Source: Thermoguttaceae bacterium (GTDB lineage Bacteria > Planctomycetota > Planctomycetia > Pirellulales > Thermoguttaceae). Taken from it: a stretch of 62,922 nucleotides of DNA. Made by a program: the position numbers and the translations under genes. The stretch is taken from assembly GCA_017408405.1 (NCBI GenBank), contig JAFQUP010000142.1, forward strand, positions 1 through 62,922, read 5' to 3'. Of this stretch, positions 35,648-45,297 are shown piece after piece; position 1 is the first letter of the stretch, and the number at the start of each line of letters is the position of its first letter. The notes under the pieces were generated by a model, which had not been told where the DNA came from, ran no database searches, and saw only the letters and a list, made by a program, of their open reading frames with translations.

Positions 35648-37468
35648 ATGATTCGGCGATTTTCCCAAACCGGCGGTTTTTCCAGTCTCGAAGTAAAATG
35701 CCTGCTGATTTTTGGCGCGTTTCTCATTGGCGTCATGACCATCAGTTTCACTCTTTACTGGTACGTCACAGAATCCGTCGTCGCCCAGCGGGACCCCGAT
35801 ACCGCGCGTCTGCTGGCCGACCGCGCCCTACTGATTAAACATTGGGGAAAACTGGAATCCAAAAAAGAATTTCTATGGATAGTAAACCAGCTCACGGATC
35901 AGCTCTCCGACCAAAAATACGAATGGGAAATGATCTCGCCAGATCTTGCCCTTCCTCTCCCTGCCGCCGCGTTTGACTCCAACCGTCCTGATTCCATTCA
36001 GAGCAGTTCAAATCACGAACATTTAAATCCACTTCCTTCTCCCAATTCTCCCCAGAGAAGCGTATCCGTCGCGGATTCTTCACCTTCCGCCGACTTTTCA
36101 AGTCCGGAACATAATGAATTTATTCGTGAAATGCTTGAAAAATCACGAGAATCTTCCGAACAGCAGCTTTCTCCCAAAGGTGTCATGATCGGTGAAAACT
36201 ACCTTTACTATCGGCCGGTTTACGCCGAACAGACTTGCCTCGACCTGTGCCACAGCGATCTGGACACCGTAAAAAGATTAAATCGTGACGAGTACGCGCC
36301 ATCCCCAAAAATACTTCAGGTGGGGGATCTCATGACCATCCTGTGCGTAAAGATTCCCAATGGTCCAACTCAATCCACCATGAACTGGTTTTGGAATATG
36401 CTGCTAACCGTAGTCGTCATTACCGTTTTTCTCGGCATCTTCGCTTTTTATGTCACGATTCGTTATGTCATTATCCGCCCTCTTCGCCACATTCGCGAAG
36501 TCACGACTGCCGTTTTTCACGGAAATATGGAAGTCCGCGCTGAACTGCATACCGGTGACGAGTTTGAGTCACTTGCCCAAGCCTTTAACAGAATGCTTCG
36601 CGGCCTAATCAACTCTCAGCGTGACCTGCGCCGCGCCAACCAAAGCCTTGACAAAAAAATCGACGAACTTGGCAGAGCAAACCTTCACCTGAAAGAAATG
36701 AACCGCGTCAAAAGCGATTTCCTCGCGACCATGAGCCATGAACTGCGAACACCGCTGAACAGCATTCTCGGCTTCAGCGAAGTCCTTGCGGAAATCAAAT
36801 CACTTGATGATCGCCAAAAGCGTTACGTTCAGAACATTCAAAAATCCGGAAGAATGCTGCTGGCCATGATTAATGATGTCCTGGATCTGGCCAAAATGGA
36901 AAGTGACCGTGCCGAAATCCACCCAACAGACTTTTCACTTGAATACGTCATTTCCGCCCAATGCGATATGGCTCGCCCTCTCGCGGAAAAAAAGACCATT
37001 TCTCTTGCTTACGAAATCCCAAAAGGAATTCCCATGGTCCATCTGGACCAAAACCGGCTTCAGCAAATTGTCAACAATCTGCTTTCCAATGCCATCAAAT
37101 TCACCCCGGAGGGCGGTGTCGTCAAAGTCCTCGTCACTCCTGAAAATCTCGACGAAAATGGTTCCATCGACCCGGAAACATCCTCCTTCCTCATGGCGGT
37201 TTCAGATACCGGCGTAGGAATGACCGAAGAAGACCTCAAAACCATCTTTGAAAAATTCCGCCAAGGTTCCTCCGCAATCGGGCAGAACATGATGACCCGT
37301 GAACATTCCGGAACCGGACTGGGGCTTTCTATCGTCAAAGAAATCTGCCACCTTCTCCACGGTGAAATCACGGTTTCAAGCACACCGGGAATCGGCTCCA
37401 CCTTTAACGTGCGCCTGCCGTGGAAAATTAAGCCCGTAAAGGAAAAAGAGGAAGACATCCTTTTCTGA
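35648..37468 (+). CDS. Sensor histidine kinase with CxxxCH-containing periplasmic domain
   Basis: A membrane span (18-40) and a second span (about 248-272) enclose a periplasmic region of about 200 residues. In it YRPVYAEQTCLDLCH (188-202) resembles the heme-type CxxCH segment of DUF3365/Tll0287-like sensor domains but with one extra residue (C197, C201-H202). HAMP (272-325), a coiled linker, HisKA with SHELRTPLN (phospho-His 364), and HATPase_c with NNLLSNAIKF, DTGVGM and GTGLGLSI follow. It should autophosphorylate and signal to a response regulator, but none is encoded next to it. Its ligand is unknown; heme or redox sensing is an inference. Confidence 0.85.
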   Translation: MIRRFSQTGGFSSLEVKCLLIFGAFLIGVMTISFTLYWYVTESVVAQRDPDTARLLADRALLIKHWGKLESKKEFLWIVNQLTDQLSDQKYEWEMISPDLALPLPAAAFDSNRPDSIQSSSNHEHLNPLPSPNSPQRSVSVADSSPSADFSSPEHNEFIREMLEKSRESSEQQLSPKGVMIGENYLYYRPVYAEQTCLDLCHSDLDTVKRLNRDEYAPSPKILQVGDLMTILCVKIPNGPTQSTMNWFWNMLLTVVVITVFLGIFAFYVTIRYVIIRPLRHIREVTTAVFHGNMEVRAELHTGDEFESLAQAFNRMLRGLINSQRDLRRANQSLDKKIDELGRANLHLKEMNRVKSDFLATMSHELRTPLNSILGFSEVLAEIKSLDDRQKRYVQNIQKSGRMLLAMINDVLDLAKMESDRAEIHPTDFSLEYVISAQCDMARPLAEKKTISLAYEIPKGIPMVHLDQNRLQQIVNNLLSNAIKFTPEGGVVKVLVTPENLDENGSIDPETSSFLMAVSDTGVGMTEEDLKTIFEKFRQGSSAIGQNMMTREHSGTGLGLSIVKEICHLLHGEITVSSTPGIGSTFNVRLPWKIKPVKEKEEDILF

Positions 37469-37644
37469 AAATAAACGTAACAAAGACAAAATTCTGTATT
37501 AAATGAAAAGGAAAATACGCGCTATGAAGAATTGCCGTCAAAAAATACAAATCATTCACACGCGCATAAGATGACTTTAATCCAAATTAACGTAAAATTT
37601 TCGGATTAAATACTAAAAAATCGAAAAATTTCCCCATTCCCTCC

Positions 37645-37673
37645 TTGACAAAAAGTAAATTTTTTGATAAAAT
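37645..37673 (+). promoter_or_regulatory. Strong sigma70-like promoter of rho
   Basis: A perfect TTGACA (37645-37650), a 17-base AT-rich spacer and TAAAAT (37668-37673) give a start near 37680, so the rho transcript would have a leader of about 410 bases. Confidence 0.75.
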
Positions 37674-37690
37674 CTTAACAAATAAATGAA

Positions 37691-37722
37691 ATTTAGCGCA
37701 GGTTGATTCCTGATTGCTAAAT
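37691..37722 (+). promoter_or_regulatory. Hairpin at the 5' end of the rho leader
   Basis: ATTTAGC (37691-37697) pairs with GCTAAAT (37716-37722), with an inner CAGG/CCTG stem. It lies about ten bases after the predicted start of transcription. Rho genes in other bacteria are controlled by attenuation in the leader; a similar role here is inferred. Confidence 0.4.
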
Positions 37723-38090
37723 CTCATCTTATTCAGTCGTTTTGCGGTCTGAAACAGCTTCGCCCATTGACTTCTGCGCGATAATGATTTGCGGCAGATT
37801 GCTTACTGAAAAGAAACTCTTGATTCTTTTGGCAAATCAGCTTTGGAAAATTCCATCGTCAAAATATCGTCGAAGATTTACGCGTCATTAATTTTAAATC
37901 ACCTTAATGAACCGTTCGATTTCGAAAGTCACTGGAATGTGCGTCTTGCGCAATTGATTTCAGAATTCGTAGATTCCGCATTAAGCAGTAAGAAGTCATC
38001 TCTGATGCCTGGCTCTGACGCCAATCACTTCATTCTTGCTTTGACAGTTACCCAGTATCTCTAAGTCCCCAAGAGGACAACCAAAACAAA

Positions 38091-40025
38091 ATGAATAAAA
38101 AAAAGGTTGAAAAACCACGCGCAAAAGTCGCGGAAAGCGATTCGTCCATTCCTTCTGCAGATTCTGTCATGGACACCGCGATGCAGGCAAATGCCGTACC
38201 CGCTATTCAGGAAGAACGGCCTTCAAGAAGAAAATCTGCCTCATCCTCAAAACAAACTCCTGTTTCTGAACCTCTAAAAGAAAATTTCGACGAATTTGAG
38301 GAATTTGCGAAAAAGGCCTGGCCCAACGAAACTCTCACAAACGACTTAACCGCGGAAAGGGAATATCCAGAGGAAGCGGACTCTTTGCCCTTAGCTCAAT
38401 CGGATGAAAACTCAAACTTTGATGGGCATTCTCCAAGAAATAATTACCGCGAACGAAATGGATTCGGAAATCGTGGAAACTATCATGACAGAAACGCCTA
38501 TTCTGACCGTAATGGATACGGAGAAAGAGGAAACTATCAAGATAGAAACGACTACTATGAAAGAGGGAATTACGTACCGCGCCAAAATTACGAAAGACGG
38601 GGATACGCAGCTTTCAACAATCGCGGAAATTACGGGGACCGAAATCATTTCGACCGCCAGGGATACTCTGATCGCCAAAACTATCAGGAGCGACAGGGGT
38701 ACGGAGAACGAATGGGATACGGCGAGCGGCAGAGATACGGGAATTTTGACGACCGGCAGGGATACGGGCATTACGGAAATAACGGATACCAAAACAATAA
38801 TTACCGTTTTAACCGCATGAGACCTCGTGTCAACAAAATGCGCACCAGCAATGACCCAATCATCGCGGCAGACCCATTCAAATCCGAGACAGGCGAAAAT
38901 CTTGAGGAAATCCAGATTTCCGGCATTCTCGAGCTTCATCCAAACGGTTACGGATTTCTTCGTGATCCCGCTGTCACCTATACTCGGCAGCTCATCGATC
39001 CGTTTGTTCCAGGCAACATGATTGAGCACTACGGTTTACGTGAAGGCGTTTTCTGCACGGGGATCATGACTCCCGGCCGAAAAAATCAGGGACCGCGCCT
39101 CCGTGAGCTTTTGACCGTTGAGGGGGACGACCCGGAAAAATTCATCAACGTGCGTCCTTTTGATGAATTAACCGCCATTACTCCTGATCACTGGTATCGC
39201 CTGGAAACCGGCCAGGAACCAATCAGTACGCGCGTCATGGACCTGCTGACTCCGCTGGGAAGAGGACAGCGCGCTTTGATCGTCGCTCCTCCACGAACGG
39301 GAAAAACGATGCTGATGCAGCAGATCAGCCGGGCGATTTCCGATAATTATCCAGATGTCAAACTATTTGTTCTTCTTATTGATGAACGCCCGGAAGAAGT
39401 GACCGATATGCGCCGCGCGGTCAATGGAGAAGTCGTCGCGAGCAGCCTTGACCGCGATATCGAAAGTCACGTGCGTCTTTCGCAGCTCGTTATCGAACGG
39501 TGCAAACGCCTCGCTGAAATGGGACATGACGTTTTCCTTCTTCTCGACTCCATTACCCGTCTGGCTCGCGCGTTCAATAAGTGGGTAGGAAATACCGGAC
39601 GAACCATGAGCGGCGGCGTCGACATTAAGGCAATGGATATTCCGAAAAAACTATTCGCGACCGCCCGTCAATTTGAGGAAGGCGGCTCACTCACGATTAT
39701 CGGAACAGCTCTGATTGACACTGGAAGTCGAATGGACGAACTGATTTTCCAGGAATTCAAAGGAACTGGAAATATGGAATTGGTGCTTGATCGGAAACTG
39801 GCAGATCGACGAATCTGGCCTGCTATGGACATCAGCATGTCCGGTACGCGCCGCGAGGAAAAACTGCTTGAGCCGGAAGTGCTTCATGCCGTTACCCTGC
39901 TCCGAAGAACTTTGGCGAACATGAACCCAATTGACGCAATGGAACAGCTTACGCAAAAACTAAGTAAGCACAAATCGAACAAAGAGTTCATTTCAAAAAT
40001 CATGGGACAGGTGCGTTACGACTGA
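38091..40025 (+). CDS. rho: Transcription termination factor Rho with long disordered insert
   Basis: Hexameric RNA-dependent ATPase that ends transcription. From about residue 275 it is canonical: RNA-binding domain ([11 protein letters not shown], 284-292), Walker [10 protein letters not shown] (399-407), [10 protein letters not shown] (428-436), the [14 protein letters not shown] segment (483-496), and the Q/R-loop region [15 protein letters not shown] (506-520). Residues 1-115 are charged and low in complexity. Residues 117-250 form an Arg/Asn/Tyr/Gly-rich stretch of imperfect repeats such as [12 protein letters not shown], probably disordered and RNA-binding. At 644 residues it is well above the usual 420 or so. 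A strong terminator follows at 40045. Confidence 0.95.
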   Translation: MNKKKVEKPRAKVAESDSSIPSADSVMDTAMQANAVPAIQEERPSRRKSASSSKQTPVSEPLKENFDEFEEFAKKAWPNETLTNDLTAEREYPEEADSLPLAQSDENSNFDGHSPRNNYRERNGFGNRGNYHDRNAYSDRNGYGERGNYQDRNDYYERGNYVPRQNYERRGYAAFNNRGNYGDRNHFDRQGYSDRQNYQERQGYGERMGYGERQRYGNFDDRQGYGHYGNNGYQNNNYRFNRMRPRVNKMRTSNDPIIAADPFKSETGENLEEIQISGILELHPNGYGFLRDPAVTYTRQLIDPFVPGNMIEHYGLREGVFCTGIMTPGRKNQGPRLRELLTVEGDDPEKFINVRPFDELTAITPDHWYRLETGQEPISTRVMDLLTPLGRGQRALIVAPPRTGKTMLMQQISRAISDNYPDVKLFVLLIDERPEEVTDMRRAVNGEVVASSLDRDIESHVRLSQLVIERCKRLAEMGHDVFLLLDSITRLARAFNKWVGNTGRTMSGGVDIKAMDIPKKLFATARQFEEGGSLTIIGTALIDTGSRMDELIFQEFKGTGNMELVLDRKLADRRIWPAMDISMSGTRREEKLLEPEVLHAVTLLRRTLANMNPIDAMEQLTQKLSKHKSNKEFISKIMGQVRYD

Positions 40026-40044
40026 TTCCGAAAACCATTCGGAG

Positions 40045-40075
40045 CCCATCACTTTCGTGGTGGGTTTTTCTTTTT
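40045..40075 (+). terminator. Intrinsic terminator of rho
   Basis: CCCATCAC (40045-40052) pairs with GTGGTGGG (40057-40064) with one wobble and a TTTC loop, followed by TTTTTCTTTTT, 20 bases after the stop. Confidence 0.85.
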
Positions 40076-40146
40076 AAAATGTGAAACGCTCTTTAATTGA
40101 TGGCTTTTCACTGTTTTTTCACACTTAATACCTAAAATTTCTCCCA

Positions 40147-41028
40147 ATGTGCGATTTGGAAAATCCAAGATATTCACGCATTTTACGATTTGTCGGCGAT
40201 AACGGCATGAAACGTCTGATTCACGCCAAAGTCATTGTCGTTGGTTTGGGGGCCGTCGGAAGTTACGCGGTCGAAGGACTGGCAAGAGCCGGAATAGGGC
40301 ATTTGCGTCTAGTTGATTTCGACACTATCCAGCCGTCAAATATCAATCGCCAGCTCTATGCTCTGGAAAGCACAATCAACCGTCCGAAATGCGACGTAGC
40401 TCGCGAACGGGTTTTGGACATTAATCCGGACTGCAAGGTTGAAGCCATGAGAATTTTTGTCCATACGGATACGATGGATGAGATATTTCGAGATTTTCAA
40501 CCGGATTTTGTCGTAGACGCAATCGATTCATTAAGCCCAAAGGTTGAGCTGATGGCCTGGCTTCAGGAGAAAAAAATTCCATTTATTTCCAGCATGGGGG
40601 CGGCCCTGCGTTCAGATCCAACTAAAATAGAAATCGGTCCATTAAGAAAGGTCAATGGGTGCCCGCTCGCCCGAATGATTAAAAAACGTTTTAGAAAACG
40701 AAAACTCAAGATGAATTGTCCATGTGTTCATTCTTCAGAGGACATTTCCGCGGTTCGCCACGCCTGTCTGGGAGAACCTGAACCTTCAACACTCGAAGAA
40801 GCCCGGCGCGGTCGGGCAAGACACGTCATGGGAAGCCTTCCCACCATCACGGGAATCTTTGGGCTTGCCTTGGCGAACTACGTCATCCAGAAGCTGGCGT
40901 TCCCGCCCAAACCGCCGCGCCCGCCGCGTCCCAAACGTCCCAGATTACCCTCAAACGGGAAAGAAAAAGAAACTCCCGGTAATTTCACCAACGCAGAAAA
41001 TACTCCTGATTTCCCCGAAGAGGAATAA
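40147..41028 (+). CDS. tcdA: tRNA threonylcarbamoyladenosine dehydratase (ThiF/E1 family)
   Basis: An E1-like ATP-dependent enzyme. YSRILRFVGDNGMKRL (9-24) is the TcdA N-terminal signature, VIVVGLGAVGSYAVEGLARAG (about 29-49) binds the nucleotide, and DFDTIQPSNINRQL carries the conserved Asp and Asn-Arg-Gln. It converts t6A at position 37 of ANN-decoding tRNAs to the cyclic form. A Cys-bearing segment (MNCPCVHSSED) is kept. The C-terminal 50 residues are Pro/Arg-rich then acidic and look disordered, unlike the membrane-anchor helix of the E. coli protein. No clear ribosome site precedes the ATG. Confidence 0.85.
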   Translation: MCDLENPRYSRILRFVGDNGMKRLIHAKVIVVGLGAVGSYAVEGLARAGIGHLRLVDFDTIQPSNINRQLYALESTINRPKCDVARERVLDINPDCKVEAMRIFVHTDTMDEIFRDFQPDFVVDAIDSLSPKVELMAWLQEKKIPFISSMGAALRSDPTKIEIGPLRKVNGCPLARMIKKRFRKRKLKMNCPCVHSSEDISAVRHACLGEPEPSTLEEARRGRARHVMGSLPTITGIFGLALANYVIQKLAFPPKPPRPPRPKRPRLPSNGKEKETPGNFTNAENTPDFPEEE

Positions 41029-41348
41029 TCTGTCATTAATTAAAATTTACCTTTAACAAAATTGAAAATTGGTGCGCTTTCTTTCCGGCAAGGAATACCC
41101 AGAACTCTGAGCCATTCTCAAAATCCCAAAGGTGAACAGGGGCTCCCAATACCATGTTCACCTTTGATTTCTTCAGAGGCATTTTACCGGCTAAATTTTT
41201 CTTTCACCCAAATTTGACATGAAATATCATAAAATTTCACAAACGTGAAAATTTTGCTATTGCGCAGTTGGACATTATCTGCTAAACTCATCTCCACTTA
41301 AATTCACTCACCAAAAACACTAAAATATGGTTCAAGTCAGTCAAAATC
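41029..41348. other. Intergenic region after tcdA
   Basis: This 320-base gap contains the 10-bp hairpin at 41128-41165. A weak promoter-like TTGCGC-17-TAAACT lies before the next gene. No coding potential is seen. Confidence 0.4.
41128..41165 (+). terminator. Perfect 10-bp hairpin, probable tcdA terminator
   Basis: AAAGGTGAAC (41128-41137) pairs exactly with GTTCACCTTT (41156-41165) across an 18-base loop, about 100 bases after tcdA. The following bases (GATTTCTTC) are only moderately T-rich. Confidence 0.55.
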
Positions 41349-42308
41349 ATGTCAGAATTTGAAAATATCAGAGAAAAAATTTCGTTTTTCTTCCTTGGAA
41401 GCGCATTGTGCCTTGCGTTCAGTCAGATTCTTTGGGCACAAAATTATTCCGCTTCCACTTATCGCCCATCTCCAACTGCCTACGTACCAGTTGAAGATGA
41501 ATCTTTCACCTGGTCTTCCTTAAATTCCCTTACGAATGAAACTCCGCAGGCGGCAACTCCCGCTGATTTGTCCGCCGTCTCAAATTCAGCCGATTTCCAG
41601 AATTCCTCCCGCAACTCCGCGGAAACAGAGGATTTAACGATTGGCGAAATGCTTGAGGCTCAGAGCGCAAATCATGCGGAACCGAACGTTTCCCCAAACG
41701 TGATGAATGTTTCCTGGTCAGGAAATAAATCGATAAATACGGCAAATGCGGTCAACCCGGCTGCTGCGAACCCGGCCTCACACGCTAACGGATATCCTTC
41801 CACTCATTCGGAATCAAATTCCTACTCTGAAAACATCAATTTATCCAATCGTAAAAATTCTGGCACGAGTTTTCATTCAACTATCGCCAACAATTCACAG
41901 AATACCCCATCCGCTGCGCAGCAGATTCAGCTGGCAGGCTACGACGTGCCGTCCAAAACCAGCTCGGAATCAGCCAATACGGCCATTTCCCCAATGAATA
42001 ATTCCAAGGCTCCGGCTCCCCTTCCTCCTGACTATCCAACTGGAGAAATGGCTCCTTTGGACCCTCAAAATCTGATTGCCTTCTCCGAAATGGTCTCCCA
42101 CTCAGGAGCGCAGTTTCAGCAGATCACCATTATCGACCCTGCGCAAAAAGTACTCTGCGTCTACCAGATTAACACGATGAATGGCCAAATTGAGCTAAAA
42201 AGTGCCCGAAAAATAGAGTGGGATCTTCAGCTGATTTATCTCAATTCTCAAAAACCATTGCCGCAGGATGTTCAGGCGATTCTGAAGCAAAATCAGCGTA
42301 AGAGATGA
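41349..42308 (+). CDS. Secreted protein of a planctomycete-type family, unknown function
   Basis: A 319-residue protein with a signal peptide (1-31, ending LWAQ), about 190 residues of Ser/Asn/Ala-rich low-complexity linker, and a conserved-looking C-terminal domain of about 80 residues. That domain contains QQITIIDPAQKVLCVYQINTMNGQIELKS and WDLQLIYLN. I have the impression this domain recurs in planctomycete secreted proteins but know no function. It has its own strong terminator. Confidence 0.7.
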   Translation: MSEFENIREKISFFFLGSALCLAFSQILWAQNYSASTYRPSPTAYVPVEDESFTWSSLNSLTNETPQAATPADLSAVSNSADFQNSSRNSAETEDLTIGEMLEAQSANHAEPNVSPNVMNVSWSGNKSINTANAVNPAAANPASHANGYPSTHSESNSYSENINLSNRKNSGTSFHSTIANNSQNTPSAAQQIQLAGYDVPSKTSSESANTAISPMNNSKAPAPLPPDYPTGEMAPLDPQNLIAFSEMVSHSGAQFQQITIIDPAQKVLCVYQINTMNGQIELKSARKIEWDLQLIYLNSQKPLPQDVQAILKQNQRKR

Positions 42309-42342
42309 ATACCAAAATAAATTCCACTCTCTAAATTTCCAT

Positions 42343-42387
42343 AATCCGCAAACTCGATTAAAAACAAGACGGTTTGCGGATTTTTTT
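42343..42387 (+). terminator. Strong intrinsic terminator
   Basis: AATCCGCAAAC (42343-42353) pairs perfectly with GTTTGCGGATT (42372-42382), followed by a run of T. Confidence 0.9.
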
Positions 42388-42493
42388 CTGTTAAATCAAT
42401 TAGGCAGAATAATTTTGATTTAATACTCGTATTAAATATTTTGGCAAATTTGAAAAAATTTCCAATTTAATCCCCAAAAAGAGAAAAAAACAA

Positions 42494-42522
42494 TTGACTT
42501 TTAGGGAGATTTTGACAATAAT
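42494..42522 (+). promoter_or_regulatory. Promoter of the HTH-membrane protein gene
   Basis: TTGACT (42494-42499), a 17-base spacer and AATAAT (42517-42522) predict a start near 42529. Confidence 0.65.
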
Positions 42523-42756
42523 TTAATGAAGAGGAAGTCCTATTTTGTTTGGCACAGAACATGGATGTGCCAGAATTCAGAAAACTACTATTCTTTCAGA
42601 AAACAAAAGTTTTTTGAAAGTAAATAATTGTTTTACTTTGTTTCATGGGATTTTCAGAGCCGATCAGCAAACATTGGGCCTGACTGAATATCAAAAGTTT
42701 AAATCAGGAGTGCTGAGGCGGGCAGGAATAAAAGTGTTTAAAACAGGAATTTCATC

Positions 42757-43722
42757 ATGGCAGAAAAATATCTGGCAGTCGAAGAAGTCGCGAATATTTT
42801 AGGAATTACGAACGCAGAAGTCATTGCTGCCACGACTCAGGGACACCTGCGCGGTTTCAAAGATGGTTCTTCGTGGAAGTTCCGCAGTGAAGACGTGAAT
42901 AAATACTCGGAAGACTTGAAAAACGCCGTAAGCATTGATGATGACGATTTCGGCTATGGTGACGACTACGAATTGGATGATGACGCCAGTTCGCTCGAAG
43001 GCTCTTCTGACATTAACATGACGCTGGATAATGACGTTTCATTTTCCGCGGAAGAGTCAGGGCTTGCTCTTTCTGACTATGTTGATGACGATGATGAACT
43101 CGTTCTTGGCGAAGATAACGACTTAACCGGAAGTCAACTCGGAGGCAGCGGGCTTGGTTTGGCGGAACAAAGCGGTTTATCGCTCATGAGTGCCACGGAT
43201 TCTGGAATCTCTCTGGACGATGATGAGAGCGGCGAAGTACTTGAACTGGGAGAAGACAATCTCCAAATGGGAAGTTCTTTACTCAGCGGCAGTCTAGCTG
43301 CTTCACTTTCAACGGATGATTTTGCCTTAACGACTGATGATTCGGAAGACGGTGAAGACGAAGACAGCGGTTCCCAGGTCATCATGATTGACGATAATGA
43401 CGAACTTGGCGATCTTGATGCCGGCATGGACGGGATGGATGGCGAAGAATTCGGAGATACCGGAAGTGATGGGTTTGAAGTTGCCGGAGGCAGTGACGTT
43501 TCCGAGCCGATTACGCAGATGGTTCCCCAGATCATTCCAATGGATATGCCGGAAAAACCATATTCAATCTGGACAGTTTTAGGGCTTATCGTCTGTTTTG
43601 CTTTCCTCACCACGACTCTTCTTTTTACGGTTGACCTGATTCGAAATATTTGGAGTTGGGACAAAACTCCATATTCCAGCGCTTTGATGGATTGGGCGAT
43701 TAATACTTTTATTGATAAATAA
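42757..43722 (+). CDS. Helix-turn-helix protein with acidic linker and C-terminal membrane span
   Basis: Residues 3-55 form a MerR/excisionase-type helix-turn-helix (YLAVEEVANILGITNAEV... LRGFKDGSSWKFRSEDV). About 200 residues of very acidic Asp/Glu/Ser/Gly sequence with recurrent LGEDN and SLxDD-like motifs follow, then one membrane span (about 274-296) and a short tail. DNA binding by a membrane-tethered protein suggests a signalling or nucoid-anchoring role; this is inference. AGGAAT precedes the ATG, and a terminator follows. Confidence 0.75.
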   Translation: MAEKYLAVEEVANILGITNAEVIAATTQGHLRGFKDGSSWKFRSEDVNKYSEDLKNAVSIDDDDFGYGDDYELDDDASSLEGSSDINMTLDNDVSFSAEESGLALSDYVDDDDELVLGEDNDLTGSQLGGSGLGLAEQSGLSLMSATDSGISLDDDESGEVLELGEDNLQMGSSLLSGSLAASLSTDDFALTTDDSEDGEDEDSGSQVIMIDDNDELGDLDAGMDGMDGEEFGDTGSDGFEVAGGSDVSEPITQMVPQIIPMDMPEKPYSIWTVLGLIVCFAFLTTTLLFTVDLIRNIWSWDKTPYSSALMDWAINTFIDK

Positions 43723-43740
43723 AAACGTATCCTGCAGTTA

Positions 43741-43780
43741 AAAAGATGTTCTTTCAAATTTTGAGGGAACATCTTTTTTT
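43741..43780 (+). terminator. Intrinsic terminator of the HTH-membrane gene
   Basis: AAAAGATGTTC (43741-43751) pairs with GAACATCTTTT (43767-43777), followed directly by T residues. It ends next to the ribosome site of the following gene. Confidence 0.85.
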
Positions 43781-43798
43781 ATGAAAAGGAGAGCTAAA

Positions 43799-45268
43799 AT
43801 GTTTTCTGATTCATTTATCCGAAGAAATTTTCTTTCCATCATTCTTGCCATAATATCCGTAACTTTTACTATTACTGTTTCGGCAGAAAGTGAAGAGTCG
43901 CGCCCAACCCAAAAACTCACCTTTGCGGACAACGGTAAGGCACTGATCAATCCAATGATGGGATGGACGATGCATTTTTATTCAAATGTGCCTCAAAATT
44001 ACGGAAGTCAGCTGGAACCATCAGATTCTCTGGAATGGTTTGACGGCTGCTCCACGGTTTATCTTCGGATTCCATGGGCATTCATTGAGCCGGAAGAAGG
44101 AAAATTCAACTGGGCCATTCTTGATACGCCGGCTCAGCGATGGATTGCCGCTGGTAAAAAAGTCGCGTTTCGATTCACGACCTCCGAAAGCTGGCTTGAA
44201 TTCGCCGCGCCAAAGTGGGTCTTTGACGCGGGAGCCAAAGGAATCCGCTATTCTTTTGGTGAAGGACCTAAAGAGGATGGAAATCTCTGTGATCCAATTT
44301 TTGACGATCCAATCTATCTCGAAAAACTTCGAAATTTCCTTCTTGCCGCGGGAAAACGATACGATGGAAATCCAAATATCGAATTCATTGACGTTGGCAC
44401 CTTTGGAATGTGGGGAGAAGGCCACACCGGTTTCAGCAGCCGTTTGAATCCAGAAGAAACTTTCAAGGTAACGAAGATTCACATTGATCTTCACCTTGAG
44501 GCTTTCCCGAATACTCTTCTGTGCATTAGTGACGATGTTGACGGCCCGCAAAATACGACCGGTAATTATCCCGGAACAGACTACGCGCGCTCCAAAGGCG
44601 TGACACTCCGTGACGACAGCATTCTCGTTCAGCCTAGCCCCAATATGTGGTTTCACGCGGATATGGCCAATCGTTTCTGGCGTGAATTGCCGGTTATTAT
44701 CGAGCATGAACATTTTGCCGGTTCGAGAAAAAAGGGAGCTTGGGACGACAAACTTCTCATGCGTTCTGTCGAAGAATATCACGGTTCATTCATGTCGATT
44801 CATGGTTGGCCGCAAGATGAATGGAATATCTGCCGTGACACGATTCAGAAAATTAATATGCGCTTGGGATACCGGATTCAGCTGCGTGAAATTGAACTTC
44901 CCCTTACCGTTGAAATCGGTAAACCATTTTCCGTCAAATCAGTCTGGGCGAACGCGGGAGTTGCCCCATGCTATCCGGGCGGCTTCATGACTTTAACTCT
45001 CAAAGACGAAAAAGGCGGAATTGCGGCAGTCCTTTCTGACGAGTCGTTTGACTTTCGCGCTCTCAAGGTTGGCCCTCCAAACGACATTCCCGTTCAGGAA
45101 CACACGAGTGAATTTTGTGCGGGTCTGATTGCTCCAGTAACGAAAACCGGAACCTATGATGTCTTTGTTTCTGTTGGCAAGCGGGATGGAACTCCCCAAC
45201 TCGCTCTCCCGCTTGAAAAAGATGACGGTCAGCACCGTTACCGAATTGGAAAAATTACGCTGAAATAG
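43799..45268 (+). CDS. Secreted TIM-barrel-like protein, possible DUF4832-type glycosidase
   Basis: ATG 43799 is preferred over ATG 43781 because AAAAGGAGA sits six bases before it. The product (489 residues) has a signal peptide ending TVSAE and opens with NPMMGWTMHFYS. It contains IPWAFIEPEEGKFNW, DVGTFGMWGEGH and PVIIEHEHF, the arrangement of a beta-agarase or GH-A-type barrel with Glu candidates at strands 4 and 7. A beta-sandwich (about 385-489) matches the DUF4832 layout. The substrate is unknown. It is 29 bases ahead of the next gene and likely cotranscribed with it. Confidence 0.65.
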   Translation: MFSDSFIRRNFLSIILAIISVTFTITVSAESEESRPTQKLTFADNGKALINPMMGWTMHFYSNVPQNYGSQLEPSDSLEWFDGCSTVYLRIPWAFIEPEEGKFNWAILDTPAQRWIAAGKKVAFRFTTSESWLEFAAPKWVFDAGAKGIRYSFGEGPKEDGNLCDPIFDDPIYLEKLRNFLLAAGKRYDGNPNIEFIDVGTFGMWGEGHTGFSSRLNPEETFKVTKIHIDLHLEAFPNTLLCISDDVDGPQNTTGNYPGTDYARSKGVTLRDDSILVQPSPNMWFHADMANRFWRELPVIIEHEHFAGSRKKGAWDDKLLMRSVEEYHGSFMSIHGWPQDEWNICRDTIQKINMRLGYRIQLREIELPLTVEIGKPFSVKSVWANAGVAPCYPGGFMTLTLKDEKGGIAAVLSDESFDFRALKVGPPNDIPVQEHTSEFCAGLIAPVTKTGTYDVFVSVGKRDGTPQLALPLEKDDGQHRYRIGKITLK

Positions 45269-45297
45269 TTTATTTTCACGAATCAGGGAGATTTTTC

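Larger units (their letters stand above)
37469..38090 (+). other. Long leader region of rho
   Basis: The 622 bases between the kinase and rho hold a near-consensus promoter (37645-37673), an early leader hairpin (37691-37722) and about 370 further bases before the Rho ATG. A 73-codon open frame (37843-38064) begins with TTG without a ribosome site, so I do not call it as a gene. Confidence 0.6.
42309..42756 (+). other. Intergenic region: terminator, promoter and long leader
   Basis: The 448 bases hold the terminator of the upstream gene (42343-42387) and a promoter (42494-42522) that would give the HTH-membrane gene a leader of about 228 bases. An 85-codon frame (42545-42802) starts with TTG and overlaps the next gene; I do not call it. 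Confidence 0.55.

Noticed and set aside
37843..38064. 73-codon frame in the rho leader
   Set aside because: Starts with TTG without a ribosome site and shows no recognisable domain. It could be real only if conserved in related genomes.
42545..42802. 85-codon frame before the HTH-membrane gene
   Set aside because: TTG start, overlaps the following gene's ATG and its ribosome site, no domain.
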